From the NCBI GenBank assembly GCA_022393335.1, contig JAJEKB010020526.1, positions 193,719 through 257,718 of the forward strand: 64,000 bases of DNA. The letters run 5' to 3'. The notes below the pieces were generated by a model. It was not told the origin of the DNA and did no database searches. It saw only the letters and a list, made by a program, of their open reading frames with translations. Positions within the stretch are counted from its first letter, which is position 1. Every line of letters starts with the position of its first letter. The translations under genes were made by a program, and so were the position numbers. The stretch is from Macrotrachela quadricornifera. Its lineage: Eukaryota; Rotifera; Eurotatoria; Philodinida; Philodinidae. Of this stretch, positions 1 through 10,301 are shown piece after piece.

Positions 1-684
1 AATTGAATCGCCTGGTAATTGTTATTTTCGTGCAAGTTTCAATATATTTCCTCATATACATTATCAAATTTCATTATAATTTTTCCTTTATATTAGATTG
101 ATTTACCTCATCCATTGTTACCGTCAAAATTATTTCCACCTCTTATATTCTTAATCTTTCAAAACATAACTTATAATATGAACACATTTTAAAGTCTTCA
201 TCAAATTTTAGAAGTACAATGAAATATTATCGACATATTATTTCTGTTCGATATTTTTTTATATTCTCCTTAGAAGTTTTTACTAGAAAACTCGATTTGG
301 GTTTACTACACTGAATGATTGTATGTGATTGTTCACAAAAAAATTAGTTTCTGCTTAAAATATGAACGTTTTTTTTTAACTAATTTTGAGAAACTTAACT
401 CTTTGACCAAAATTTCACTGGACTCTTTTCTTCATTCAGCTATTCAACCAACGTCATTTGCGAGAACTCGCATTATTTAGAAAAAATATAATGATCACAA
501 TACATCAGATCAGTACAATCGAATACATATTATAAAATATTTGCTGTCAAAAATCATTCTAAGTATGAGTAATATTATCCGTTTGCATATAGATTTCTAG
601 ATAAATGACGAAACTATCTTGATAAGGTGCACTTGAAGTCAAAAGATTGAGATTGATTGTAGATATGTGTAATTAAAAGGTTTA
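1..684. other. No gene recognised
   Basis: AT-rich sequence with no convincing reading frame, splice-linked exons or known repeat. The only landmark is the left end of the mariner-like element that begins at 687. Confidence 0.5.
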
Positions 685-781
685 TACAGGGCGATCAGAA
701 AGGTATACAACAATTGTTTCCTTGACTGAAAGATGAGTCATATGAAATAAAATAAGTTTGTGTTTATGTGTCAGGATCAAA

Positions 782-832
782 AGAACACCGAAGGGCAAAA
801 GAACACCGAGGGCAAAAGAACATCGGAGACAA
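782..832 (+). repeat. Short tandem repeat, three units of about 17 bp
   Basis: Three consecutive copies of a unit like AAAGAACACCGAGGGCA, the last one diverged. No function is apparent. Confidence 0.5.
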
Positions 833-2451
833 AAAAAAGTATCAGCTTAAAGATAAATGGTCATTTGTTTTCGATATCTAACTCTTCTAAAGTTTGACCA
901 AAGGTTTTTGAGATCGAGAAATCGAATGGCAATATTAGTTTCGAATTTTTTTTATGATTTTCGTTACTTAATAAGGCCCTTTTTAAGAAAACAATGTTTT
1001 TTTAAATACTGCTGTTTCCATTAATTCAACCAAGAAATGATGTAATTAAAATATTGTATGCTGAAAAATGTGAAAAATTTAAGAAAAGTTTATGTCTTGT
1101 GATCTCGGTCATAGTCCGCATTACTGAGATCAGCAAAGCAAAACGAATCTCCCGTATTTCTGCCTTTTGCTCATCCTGTCTAATAGCTTATTGTAGTTGT
1201 TTCAATCAAATATTGTTTACTTTTTCCTTAGTTTGACTGAACGATATCATCGTTAAATGTCTATTCTTGACCACACGATCAAAAGCACTTGTAAATTGTT
1301 TACATTAGGTGCGTTAAATCTCTGTGACGATTATTTTCAATACACGAAAAAATCAAGTAATATTTTTAATAGGGTAAAATGATATTTGAATTCATCTGTA
1401 AGAAATGCCTTTAGAATTGGAATTTTCTAAAAGTAGAATTTTTTTTTTGGGGAAAATGATAAAATATTTTTTTTAAAGTTTTGTTGCTAAGGAAATATTT
1501 CACTCAATTTTTTTTCTAAAATAACAGTTTCAGGATAGTATAAAATATTTTCAATGGGATACCGTCTTTTTTCTAGATTTTTGTATATAAATGTTTAATT
1601 TATTGATTAATACTTCTATATACATGATTGTCAATTCAGTGTTACGATTCCCATGTGATGCTACAAAAGATCAATCAAGATTAATTGATAACATGACATT
1701 AATACCAACAATTTTACAATATTCATTAGCTATTAATGATTATGGACAATCTATTATATCTAAAACATCGCTTCTTCGTGAGATCTTTTGGTCCTGAGAG
1801 ACCTTCTGAGACGAAGTTTTTGATAATAAGAATAACGGTACAGATGGCAATCATTTCAAACAGCACATATCAATTGGAGCAAAAATAAGACAATTCTAGT
1901 GATTTCTGATGAAATTTGAAAAAAACCTCTTTTTTTCGGTTCGGTTTGGTTCAGTTTGTAGTATTTTGCTTTATAATTTTGTTATACGTTCTAATATTCT
2001 GTTTTTTGTATATATTAATGGAAAGATGTTAAATTTTTTTCTGTTCGTTCATGTTTGTTATTGTCAATAAATGAATTATCTTGGTATGTTAATGTAATCG
2101 TTAAAAATATACAACTCTAAGTACAACAATTATTAGGCAATATATAAGCCGCATTATAAGTCCAAAGTAATGCATTTCATCAAATTATAGTTGCGTCGTA
2201 CTCATTTCACTGGAGCGATCTCTCACTTGGTTTAGGCTTGTCTACAGACAATTTAAGTTTCTTTATAAATTTTTGCGCGAAACGAAGTGCTAACTTTGAA
2301 GTACTTTGGAAAAAAATATTCCTTCAACTATTAGGAAAGTACACAGCGGTCTATATTTTATATTTTTATTGACTGTTTCTGAAAGATAAAACTAAATATA
2401 CAAAAACTCGATCATTCACTCGAGAGTACAGCGTGCCGAAGCAATAATCGT

Positions 2452-3060
2452 GACTTGTTTTTAATTTTAACTTTTTATCATGACAATTTTTATTATTGAA
2501 ACTTGCATTATTTTTGTTGACGAAATATAGCCATTTAGAAATAAATATGTTCAAAATGGCTATTGTCACTTTCTTGGCAAAGTTCAAGTCTTTTACAAAA
2601 GTTTTGAATTACGCATTGCAAGATCTGAACTTTAATATTATTTATTTTTAACTCAAGTAAAGTTTTAGAGTTATTTTTACATACAAAAATTTACTCAAAA
2701 ACCTGCTTTTTTCTGCAATCAAAAAACAAAATGCTGTTGATGATTTGCAAAAGGTGGATTAGAGTGTTCATCGTCCAGTCCTGATCTTAACCCATTTGAT
2801 TTCTCTTTTTTGAGGTTATTTGAAAGAAAAATTTTATAAAAATAACCTTAAAAAACTTTGTTTAAGTTAAAAATAAATAATATTAAAGTTCAGATCTTGC
2901 AATGCGTAATTCAAAACTTTTGTAAAAGACTTGAACTTTGCCAAGAAAGTGACAGTAGTCATTTTGAACATATTTATTTTTAAATGGCTGTATTTCGTCA
3001 ACAAAAATAATGCAAGTTTCAATAATAAAAATTGTCATGATAAAAAGTTATAATTAAAAA
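2452..3060. repeat. Inverted repeat, arms of about 200 bp
   Basis: The left arm (about 2452-2655) is the reverse complement of the right arm (about 2858-3058) with few mismatches. The right arm encodes the end of the transposase, so the left arm is an inverted duplicate of the 3' end of the element. The spacer holds the conserved SPDLNP region. Confidence 0.8.
2700..3005 (+). pseudogene. Mariner-like transposase, C-terminal relic
   Basis: Translation around 2770 gives SSSPDLNPFDFSF, the segment with the last catalytic carboxylate of Tc1/mariner transposases. After a one-base frameshift it continues as GYLKEKFYKNNL. The right arm then gives LQCVIQNFCKRLELCQ and, a few residues later, HFEHIYF, the usual end of this family. 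Only about 100 of some 340 residues remain, with a frameshift, so it cannot be active. The motifs are seen directly; the family assignment follows from them. Confidence 0.7.
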
Positions 3061-3299
3061 CGATTGCTGTACACCTTTTTGATCACCCTGTACATGCAGA
3101 TCGAATTCTATGCAATGTGGCTTTTCGGAGTTCTGTTTACTGACAAGGTTGTATATCATTTGAACAAATACTTGAAAAAGAGTATGACCTTTTCAGCAGT
3201 GTAACGGTATACGTATTCATTGTCTTTTTGAATCGTAGTCTCGAATTACGCTCTATGAATTGATTCAACAGGATTTAGAGTGACATCCTCTTAATTTCA

Positions 3300-3605
3300 A
3301 ATGAATCATTGGAAACACTGAATCAAATGTTCAATGAAGCCAATAATATCCATCCTTATATTAACTTATTTCCTCAAATTGTTGAAAGTCTTCCATTTTT
3401 TAATGTTTTCATTAAAAATCAGAATAGTATACCTACAATAGCGGTTTATCACAAAGAAGTAGCTGAACCAAATATAATAGGATTTAAATCGGATCACCCA
3501 TGTCATGTTTTCAAAAATATTATCGGAAGTGCTCTTCTTCGTGCCATGCGGTATTTATCAACACTAAACGGCTTTATGTACTCTATCTATGTACATATAA
3601 TGTGA
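3300..3605 (+). pseudogene. Penelope-like reverse transcriptase fragment (thumb region)
   Basis: An open frame reads VYHKEVAEPN, then FKSDHPCHVFKNII and ALLRAMRYLSTLNGF. This matches in order the segment of Penelope-like reverse transcriptases just after the palm, with the hallmarks YHKP..EPYILP..SDHP and LLRA.R. The same segment occurs in the longer relic at 11034-11200 (YHKPSAEPYILPYTSDDP). There is no catalytic palm here and the frame stops after the thumb start. It lies 210 bp beyond the mariner-like element and represents an independent, very short insertion. Confidence 0.6.
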
Positions 3606-3768
3606 TAAATGTTCTTTTCACATAAAGTTTTTCGCTAATCTTGCAAAACCTGTAAGTTTTGACAGGAGTAATATTTCTTCGAACCGAATACAACACTAGA
3701 ACAAATATTTGGAATTCTAATTAAGAAAATTAGCCGAAGCAAAGTAATCTCGATCAATTTCTAAAAAT

Positions 3769-5637
3769 TTATCTGCTCGAATACACTGTTCCATTTGGTA
3801 ATATTGATTCAGATACAATTTTCGCCTGTCTTAACTGTTCATCAGTCAGTCCTTTACATTCATACCAATTCACCTTGATAAATTTTGAATTTATCAACGA
3901 ACTTCCGTACATTGTACACCATCGCATATCAACATCAGTAAACGTACAGTTATGTATCTCCGACTTTGTCAGTGACACATGCATCATATTGACATTACCA
4001 CTAAATTCACTTTCATCGATACGAGAATCATTCATTTCGGCATTAACGAATGCTGATCGAACAAACTTTGAATTCTGTATACTACTACCGATAAACGAAC
4101 TAGAATTGAACGAACATCGCTCACATTCATACTGTTTGAAGTGTGTTTTATCTAATTTTGCTTCCAAGAAGTTGACGTTTGTATGATGGGAGTAGAGAAA
4201 TTTTGTACGCACTAAAGATGTACCGCTGAATGACATCAGTGCTGTAAGTGTAGACAACATGATTACATCATCCATTATTGCGTGATCAAAACTGACGTTG
4301 AAGAATGAGACGGAATTAAATGATGCATTGTTCAAATTTGTATGACTAAAGTTCACTGAATAATACTTATGAGAAGATGGTGGTGTTAGTAAAATGTGAT
4401 CACGCGGTGAAGCAAAGTCAATGTCAGTTAAATCAGCTGACGACAGATCGATCACCATAACTCCATCGAGGCGACCGGCCAACTTTCCTTCATATAACGA
4501 TTTAAACAGGAGAGTTTTACGATTTGGATTCAATTGATGGAATGTAATTAATGTTTTAAAACGTGCAACGAAACGTGCTGCTTCACGATTCGTATTATTG
4601 AGATGAACACCTTCTTTCAAGAGAAGTTCACTTAGAAACGTGTAATATTCCATGATGACACCGTGTTTCTGTTGATCTTCTGCAACTTCTCGGTCTTTAC
4701 GAAGATTTTCTTCGGCTATTTTAAAATCTTTACGTCGATTTTCTTCGGCAATTTCAATGTCTTTACGACGATTTTCTGATGCAATTAGAAGATCGTTCTG
4801 ACGTGTCTGGTTAGAAATACGAATATCGTTCTGACGATTTTCATCTGCAATTTTAATTTGAAGTTCAGCTATTTTTAGATCTTTACGGCGATTTTCTTCG
4901 GCTATTTCAATGTCTTTACGACGGTTTTCAGATGCAATAAGCAGGTCATTCGAACGTGTTTCATTTGCAAGCCGGACTGCATTAGCACGGTTTTCTTCAG
5001 CAATATTAACCTGCACTTCAGCAATCATAAGATCTTTACGCCGATTTTCTGCAGCGATTTCAATGTCCTTACGACGATTTTCTGCTGCAATGTGAAGATC
5101 TTTTAAACGTGTTTCATTCGCAATACGTATGTCATTTTGACGATTCTCCTTGGCAATATGTATCTGTAGTTCCGCTATCTTCAAATCCTTTTCACGATTT
5201 TCAGCCGCAATACGCAAATCCTTTTTGCGATTTTCAGCTGCTATACGCAAGTCCTTAAGACGATTATCCTTTGCTATATGTACCTGTACTTCGGCTATTT
5301 TTAGATCTTTTTTACGATTTTCAGCTGCAATGTTCATATCTTTTTGACGATTTTCCGATGCGACGAGTAGATCTTTTTCTCGATTTTCAGCGGCAATACG
5401 TAATTGTACGTCAAACTGACTTTTACTCTGATTCATTTGTTGAAAACTGTTGAGAACGGTAAATATACCGATAGCAATCGGTACGGTGAGTGTTGCGATA
5501 AGTTGAATCCATTCAAAACGAGTGTGACCAAAAGCTAAATATTGCTGACGTCGACGACGGTATTTGTCTGGTCTTTGTTGGTGTTTCTTTTTATTTTTCC
5601 TTTTGTCCGCTGGTACGATAACAGCGTTGTAATTCAA
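3769..5637 (-). CDS. Membrane-anchored coiled-coil and pentapeptide-repeat protein
   Basis: Open frame of 622 codons. Residues 1-40 are very basic (KRKNKKK, RRRRQQ); residues 43-64 form one hydrophobic segment (LIATLTVPIAIGIF). Residues about 80-315 are some 19 units of an 11-residue repeat close to AAENRRKDLKI, four units being lengthened by seven residues (AELQIHI). Residues about 400-600 are pentapeptide-like repeats (ADLTDIDF, HTNLNNASFNSVSFFNVSF) expected to form a right-handed quadrilateral beta helix. The protein is probably tethered to a membrane through a long rod. The frame has no ATG: it begins at TTG (5637), and the open frame continues upstream without ATG past AG-ending tracts near 5650, so a spliced first exon is likely and the true start is unknown. 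Biochemical role unknown. Confidence 0.8.
   Translation of the reverse strand: MNYNAVIVPADKRKNKKKHQQRPDKYRRRRQQYLAFGHTRFEWIQLIATLTVPIAIGIFTVLNSFQQMNQSKSQFDVQLRIAAENREKDLLVASENRQKDMNIAAENRKKDLKIAEVQVHIAKDNRLKDLRIAAENRKKDLRIAAENREKDLKIAELQIHIAKENRQNDIRIANETRLKDLHIAAENRRKDIEIAAENRRKDLMIAEVQVNIAEENRANAVRLANETRSNDLLIASENRRKDIEIAEENRRKDLKIAELQIKIADENRQNDIRISNQTRQNDLLIASENRRKDIEIAEENRRKDFKIAEENLRKDREVAEDQQKHGVIMEYYTFLSELLLKEGVHLNNTNREAARFVARFKTLITFHQLNPNRKTLLFKSLYEGKLAGRLDGVMVIDLSSADLTDIDFASPRDHILLTPPSSHKYYSVNFSHTNLNNASFNSVSFFNVSFDHAIMDDVIMLSTLTALMSFSGTSLVRTKFLYSHHTNVNFLEAKLDKTHFKQYECERCSFNSSSFIGSSIQNSKFVRSAFVNAEMNDSRIDESEFSGNVNMMHVSLTKSEIHNCTFTDVDMRWCTMYGSSLINSKFIKVNWYECKGLTDEQLRQAKIVSESILPNGTVYSSR
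4660..5420 (-). repeat. Coding 33-bp minisatellite
   Basis: The 11-residue repeats of the pentapeptide-repeat gene appear in DNA as a 33-bp array (54 bp where the heptad insert occurs), with the word CGATTTTC recurring throughout. The units are diverged at synonymous positions, so the array is old or kept under selection. It offers an obvious route to length change by unequal exchange. Confidence 0.8.
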
Positions 5638-6676
5638 ATCGACAGTGCTTACCCTAGGAAGACAAGAGAAGATGAAACTAATGACAAGAACAAAAAAACT
5701 GCCAGGAAAAAAGTATTACGGACTAGCTTTGAAAAGAAAAATGACGAGGAGTAAATTTTTCTCGTTGCTATAATTTTAATCATAACAAAGGAAAATCAAT
5801 CGGGCAGTTTGTTCGTGTGGATTTTGATGAACCATCATGCAATTGATAATTAGGATGAACAATTAAACAAACAGTAAATTTTATTTTGAATTTTATGTGA
5901 TAAAAACACAGACCATCACACATATTTAGATAGAAAGAAGAAAGCTCAAGATGGTTAGCATGATGAAACCAATTGCGAACAGCTCCATCGGAGAACACAC
6001 AGGAATGAGTAATAATCACTTCATAGAAAATAACTCCTTTCGATTTTTCTTTTTCGACATTTTCTTCCCATGTTTTTCTTTCGAGATTACTCAGTCTATT
6101 CAAGAAAAATATACGTGTTTTGTTGTCTGGCAAAAGATCAAGCGGAATTTTTACATCTTGTCTATACGTGAGCCTGCTGTACAGAAATATCAAGTTTTCT
6201 CGTGGATCATTTACGGAGCTAAAAATTTTATGGTAGATTTGTACTACGATTTGGAAATAGATAGTGCAAAAAAATAAATTCTCCTATCAATAGTAGTGGA
6301 AATAACCATCTCCATGAGGGCGCAATATTATTTCTCTAGATAGATTGAAGCATAACACTTAATTATATTTTATGTCCTAGTCAATTATTATCCCATAGCA
6401 TAGTATTCATTGATCTACATCTGTAATAGAAATTTCAATTATCCATTTCTTATTGTACTGGAGATTTGGATGTCATAATGCGTCACTGAGAGGTCTTATC
6501 GACCATCAGTTAGACGATCAAAGCTTGAGATTCAAATAGTTCGATCATTAAAGTATATGATACTTGATATTGTTGCGCACTTAGTGTCTTGTTCTGCCTG
6601 TGATGTGAAATATCGACAATCTAATACCGAATATTTTATCTGATAAATGTATGTCACCTGAAAACGATCTTTAATG

Positions 6677-6808
6677 ACAAGTAACGCTCGTCGCTACGAC
6701 TCGCTTAACTCTCGACTGAATTCTATTTATCATTATCTCTTACTGGTCACTGGATTCTGCTTTGATATCTATACTTGACACATATACACGGATTGCTAGC
6801 GACGATTA
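6677..6808 (+). repeat. Dispersed repeat family 1, copy A
   Basis: The core AAGTAACGCTCGTCGCTACG recurs with few changes at 17081 (plus), 26216 (minus), 26652 (minus) and 46312 (minus). Similarity to copy B extends for more than 80 bases (CATTATCT, CACATATACACGG). No coding capacity. Confidence 0.7.
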
Positions 6809-7040
6809 TTCTATAAAATCCAGTTTTTAAACTTTCTGTTAAGACTTTCGTATGGGAACGTGAAGCGTAGGTTGGAGTCGATCATCGTTATCACTGCTCC
6901 ACTCCACTCTTAACTTCTCGGTTTTTTATATGATGTCAGCATAGATCAATGTAACGCCTAATTTTCTTGCTCAAAATATCGTTCACAGGCGATATAAACA
7001 CCAAAGCAAATTTAAGAAAATAGCGGCTAGTCGTTCGTCG

Positions 7041-7058
7041 GCGCCCCGAGGGGCGCCA
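7041..7058. repeat. GC-rich perfect palindrome
   Basis: GGCGCCCC-GA-GGGGCGCC, an 8-bp all-G/C stem with a two-base centre, in otherwise AT-rich DNA. It lies between two copies of CGGCTAGTCG (7024 and 7063). Confidence 0.7.
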
Positions 7059-8280
7059 CTCACGGCTAGTCGCTTCTATGCTAAAGTCTATTTTCACATA
7101 AGTTCATTGTCTTGTGTTCAAAACCACGCTCATTGACGTTTCACTAGCTCAAACGGATTACAAGATCTACAACGGAAGGACTCTCTACAGGACACTGGAA
7201 GAAAAACAAGTAAAGGTACATAATAGATCTATAAATAAGTGCACCATGTCTAAGTTTATAAAACATCGCTGCGAAATCTTGATTATTCTTTTTACAAATA
7301 ACGAATATTGAGATGCATGAGTTCCTCAAAATCTGCTTGGATGAAACCTAGATTTTGGAAATCATTTCATTAGCTGAAATTTCAAACAGATAGAATCTAA
7401 TTGGTCAGTTGTTCGATGCGAAAAGTTTGCCACTGGCTAAGTTCTCAAAGTCAGTATCTGATTGAACGAAAGCCGTATATTGAAAATAACTGAGCAGTTA
7501 TCTTTATGCCGATGTTCCTTTGGACCGGAGACAGGCAAGCTTATTTTACTTTGTCAAATGCTCCCTTCGTCGAGGATATATACTAGTCTTCGTTTCTACA
7601 CTCCTGTTACTATTCATTTAAAAAGACATTACACTTTAAAAGTCGAAGACAAAAAAGTGTCTCCATAATTATAATAATAGAGATAAGATCCTATGTTTAA
7701 AGATTATTATTTTGTAGTCATTATGTAAGACAAGACTTGAAGATAATCATATATATAACATACAATTGACAAATTCCAACAAAGTTATTTTGTTCCTACA
7801 AGCGGGATCTGAATATACTGTATAGTTGAAATGATATTCTTCTCTCTATTCATTCTTTTTTGAGACAAATTCATACTCTTCGTGACTCTCACTATTAATG
7901 AAGCACATTAAGTTCCATGTTGTCTCGTTTCTTACTTTTCGAATTTGAGATTCAGCTACAATGATTCACTTGCTGTCTTCTATTCTTTGCTCATGTCTAG
8001 TCGTTCAGATCTACCGAAGACCAACTGGAAGAATCCGAACCACCATTATCAACTTCATACGAAAGTCTCCTAGTCAGCACTTCAATGAAAACTCCCTCAT
8101 TACAAAATCATTATTCTCATAAAACGACTCTTCTTTTAGTGAAAAAGATTATTTCGAAAAATTCAAAAACTAATAGTACCAATCGATTCCCCGATCCCGA
8201 AAACTTTTGGTCAAACGTAGAGCGTCGAGTTGATCTTAAAGTTGTGGTTCTTTGATCGGTTTTTCTAAGAACATGTTTTT

Positions 8281-8357
8281 TTGACCTTTGACTCCGACGA
8301 CAAGCAAGCAAACAAACTATTTTTCTTCATATGACTCTCTCTTCAGTCGACGAAATA
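8281..8357 (+). repeat. Dispersed repeat family 2, copy A
   Basis: Resembles 38243-38312, 38451-38518 and 52661-52730: a TTTGACC start, then ACAAACAAAC, a T-run, CATATGACTCTC and AGTCGAGGAAAT. No coding capacity. Confidence 0.6.
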
Positions 8358-8924
8358 AAACTTACTTCATTGTAACAATTTCTTGTAAACGAGTTTCTTT
8401 GCTTTCTTTGTGAACAATATTATTATGGTTATGTATTTTCATGTCTCACATCTACACACTATTCATGAATAGTGTATAGATATAAGTGTACGATTAGTGT
8501 TTTCTTACAGCTGCTGTATTGATTACTGATGAAGAATTAGGAGGCCAGTAGTAGTGAACAAAGAAGGAGTGTTAAAGAATGTATATGCACCGTAAACAAT
8601 CAAAAGTTGAAAAAGAAACAGAGCAAAGTGCCTGTTGTGCTACAAAACAAAATTCAAAGACGATAAGAGCATATCAATTATCAATTAGCTCATGCATCTC
8701 TTTTTGTTATGTTGGTAATTTGATCTAATACACAACACACATAAACTTGCACACATCTTTTCATTTCTTTTCTGCTCTCATTAGTAAATACACACACTAA
8801 AAGAACAATCCACGAGAAAGTTATTGATAGTTCTTTCTGTATACGGTAATCTCATCACATGTTTCATTCCGTGAAAGGTTCACGACTGTAATGTAACAGT
8901 TTATCTTGACTACGATGATATACG

Positions 8925-9221
8925 ATGTATGAATATCTTAATGTAATTGATGTTAAGTATGCGTTTGCTGCAGAGGATTGTACGCGTGTAATACGAAAAA
9001 TAAATTATGACGAACAAACGAGCTCATTTGTTGGATTTAAGGTACTCGCAATTCAAAAATCGAGCACTACCTCAGTTTTTCGTGAAAAGCTACATGGCCA
9101 GGTAGCTCTGACTGCGCTGATTCCCAATATCATCTTTTTATTCCAATTCGATCAAGCTTTCGAGAATAAATCCTCAAAATACTATGAAGGTATCAAAATC
9201 TTCAAAAACGTCTTCTTCTGA
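8925..9221 (+). CDS. Unrecognised ORF, possible fragment
   Basis: Ninety-eight codons. The middle part (YAFAAEDCTRVIRKINYD, then TSSFVGFKV) reads like real protein and loosely recalls a segment found in transposon-associated proteins of aquatic invertebrates; this is an impression from memory only. The ends look like read-through into non-coding DNA. No catalytic motif, signal or membrane segment is visible. If real it is a fragment of a larger decayed gene. Confidence 0.25.
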   Translation: MYEYLNVIDVKYAFAAEDCTRVIRKINYDEQTSSFVGFKVLAIQKSSTTSVFREKLHGQVALTALIPNIIFLFQFDQAFENKSSKYYEGIKIFKNVFF

Positions 9222-9474
9222 GAAAATAACCTGGAACTTTTTACCATTCCAGTTTTTGTTCTTCCCAATGTGATTTTTGAATTCCTCATATAAAGTTGAG
9301 TCTAGAAATTTTGTCTAGAGCTTCGTCACATATTATATGCTCATTCTAAAAAATCCATGATGCAGTGTCTCTGTCGATAATAGTACCTAATTTTGCAAAC
9401 CTATCTAGTTTTGTAGAACTCACATATTTTTTCGAAGAAAATTAGTGAGTGTAAGTTTTAAGTCGAGGTTTTGA

Positions 9475-9498
9475 GCCCCCCCCCCCCCCCCCCCCTCC
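9475..9498 (+). repeat. Poly-C tract
   Basis: A run of about 20 cytosines, interrupted once near its end by T. Such a run is rare in this base composition and its assembled length is unlikely to be exact. Confidence 0.9.
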
Positions 9499-9531
9499 CT
9501 TACAGACATATCTCTGTTACAGACCCTAGAA

Positions 9532-9866
9532 ACCAAAGTCAAAGAGCATGGCGTGTAGGATCCGGCGGGACCGAGTTTTTTTGTCCCGATCCCGATCTTG
9601 CTCCGCTTGAACAAAACCCGTCCCGATCCCGGTCCCGGCAAAATATTTTCTCGGGATTTTCAATGCCGTGAGCATTTTCTGTGAATACGACTCACCCAGA
9701 CTTTTAACCCATTGAAGTATTTCCTCGGGATTCCTAGTCCCGATCTCGTTTTTTAACAGGGATACCCGTCCCGATCCCGTCCCGTCGGGACAAAAAACGG
9801 GATTTTGATCCCGGTCCCAACGGGATCGGGTTCGGGAAAAAGTTAGGGATCGGGGTAGCCCCACCG
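9532..9866. mobile_element. CCCGAT-rich GC element with 10-bp flanking repeats
   Basis: A 335-bp island built of diverged words such as TCCCGATCCCG, CGGGATCGGG and GGTCCCGG on both strands, with strong internal self-complementarity. It is bounded exactly by the direct repeat GACCCTAGAA (9522-9531 and 9867-9876), a plausible target-site duplication. No reading frame inside looks like a protein: the Arg/Ser/Pro-rich translations are simple consequences of the repeat. Confidence 0.5.
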
Positions 9867-10301
9867 GACCCTAGAATCGATGTTGAGCACCTCGAAAAGT
9901 TCCGTCGTTAGTCTTACCCGCATCCTCACTCTCAAGATATCGTGTTATTTATCATTAATTTTTTGTTGTTGAAAGAAAAATTTTCAAATAAATGCACACG
10001 TTTAAGGGGCAAGAGTCTAAGTGAGAGTGCTCATTTATAGTGCGTGCAAGAGCATCGATGGCGCTAATTGATGCGAAATCATCCATAGAAAAAACTAAAA
10101 ATTACCGTCATTTCTACACAATATAACATTCGTTGTGCTTTGCAAGTGTCATTTTATGTGTTTTTTCGCAAGTTAAAATGTACCCAATGACCACCTTTTG
10201 AGTAGTCAGAGTACGGTTGAATTAAGCACGAGGCCTACTGTGTACACGATCATTTTCTTTCTGACGAATATTTATACAAATCTTTTTCTTTTATTTCAAA
10301 T

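Larger units (their letters stand above)
687..3090. mobile_element. Degenerate Tc1/mariner-like element
   Basis: The left end reads CAGGGCGATCAGAAAGG and the right end, on the other strand, CAGGGTGATCAAAAAGG; the match continues for about 35 bases with a few mismatches. Both ends are flanked by the dinucleotide TA, the target-site duplication of Tc1/mariner elements. Between them lies a relic of the transposase C-terminus (about 2700-3005). At 2.4 kb it is longer than a normal mariner (about 1.3 kb) because the 3' part has been duplicated in inverted orientation and unexplained sequence fills the left half. It is also possible that 687 is the end of a different copy and that the element proper is only the inverted repeat at about 2410-3090. 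Confidence 0.6.
5780..8920. other. Long stretch without a recognised gene
   Basis: It contains one copy each of two dispersed repeat families (6677 and 8281) and a GC-rich perfect palindrome at 7041. A 137-codon minus-strand frame (5780-6193) and a short plus-strand frame ending in a possible donor (7114-7210, followed by GTAAAGG) are not recognisable and are not called. Confidence 0.5.

Noticed and set aside
1591..1797. 68-codon frame inside the 687-3090 element
   Set aside because: No transposase motif; too short and unsupported.
4910..5347. Plus-strand ORFs rich in SLRRFSAAI
   Set aside because: Antisense shadows of the 33-bp coding repeat of the minus-strand pentapeptide-repeat gene.
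5780..6193. 137-codon minus-strand ORF with slight resemblance to GT31 galactosyltransferases (RIFFLNRLSNLERKTWEE)
   Set aside because: No DDD motif, no D-x-Y-x-N-L-T-x-K motif and a random-looking C-terminal half; the resemblance was too thin to call.
9420..9864. Arg/Ser/Pro-rich ORFs (PSRSRSRQN type)
   Set aside because: Translations of a CCCGAT-rich repeat; composition follows from the DNA repeat.
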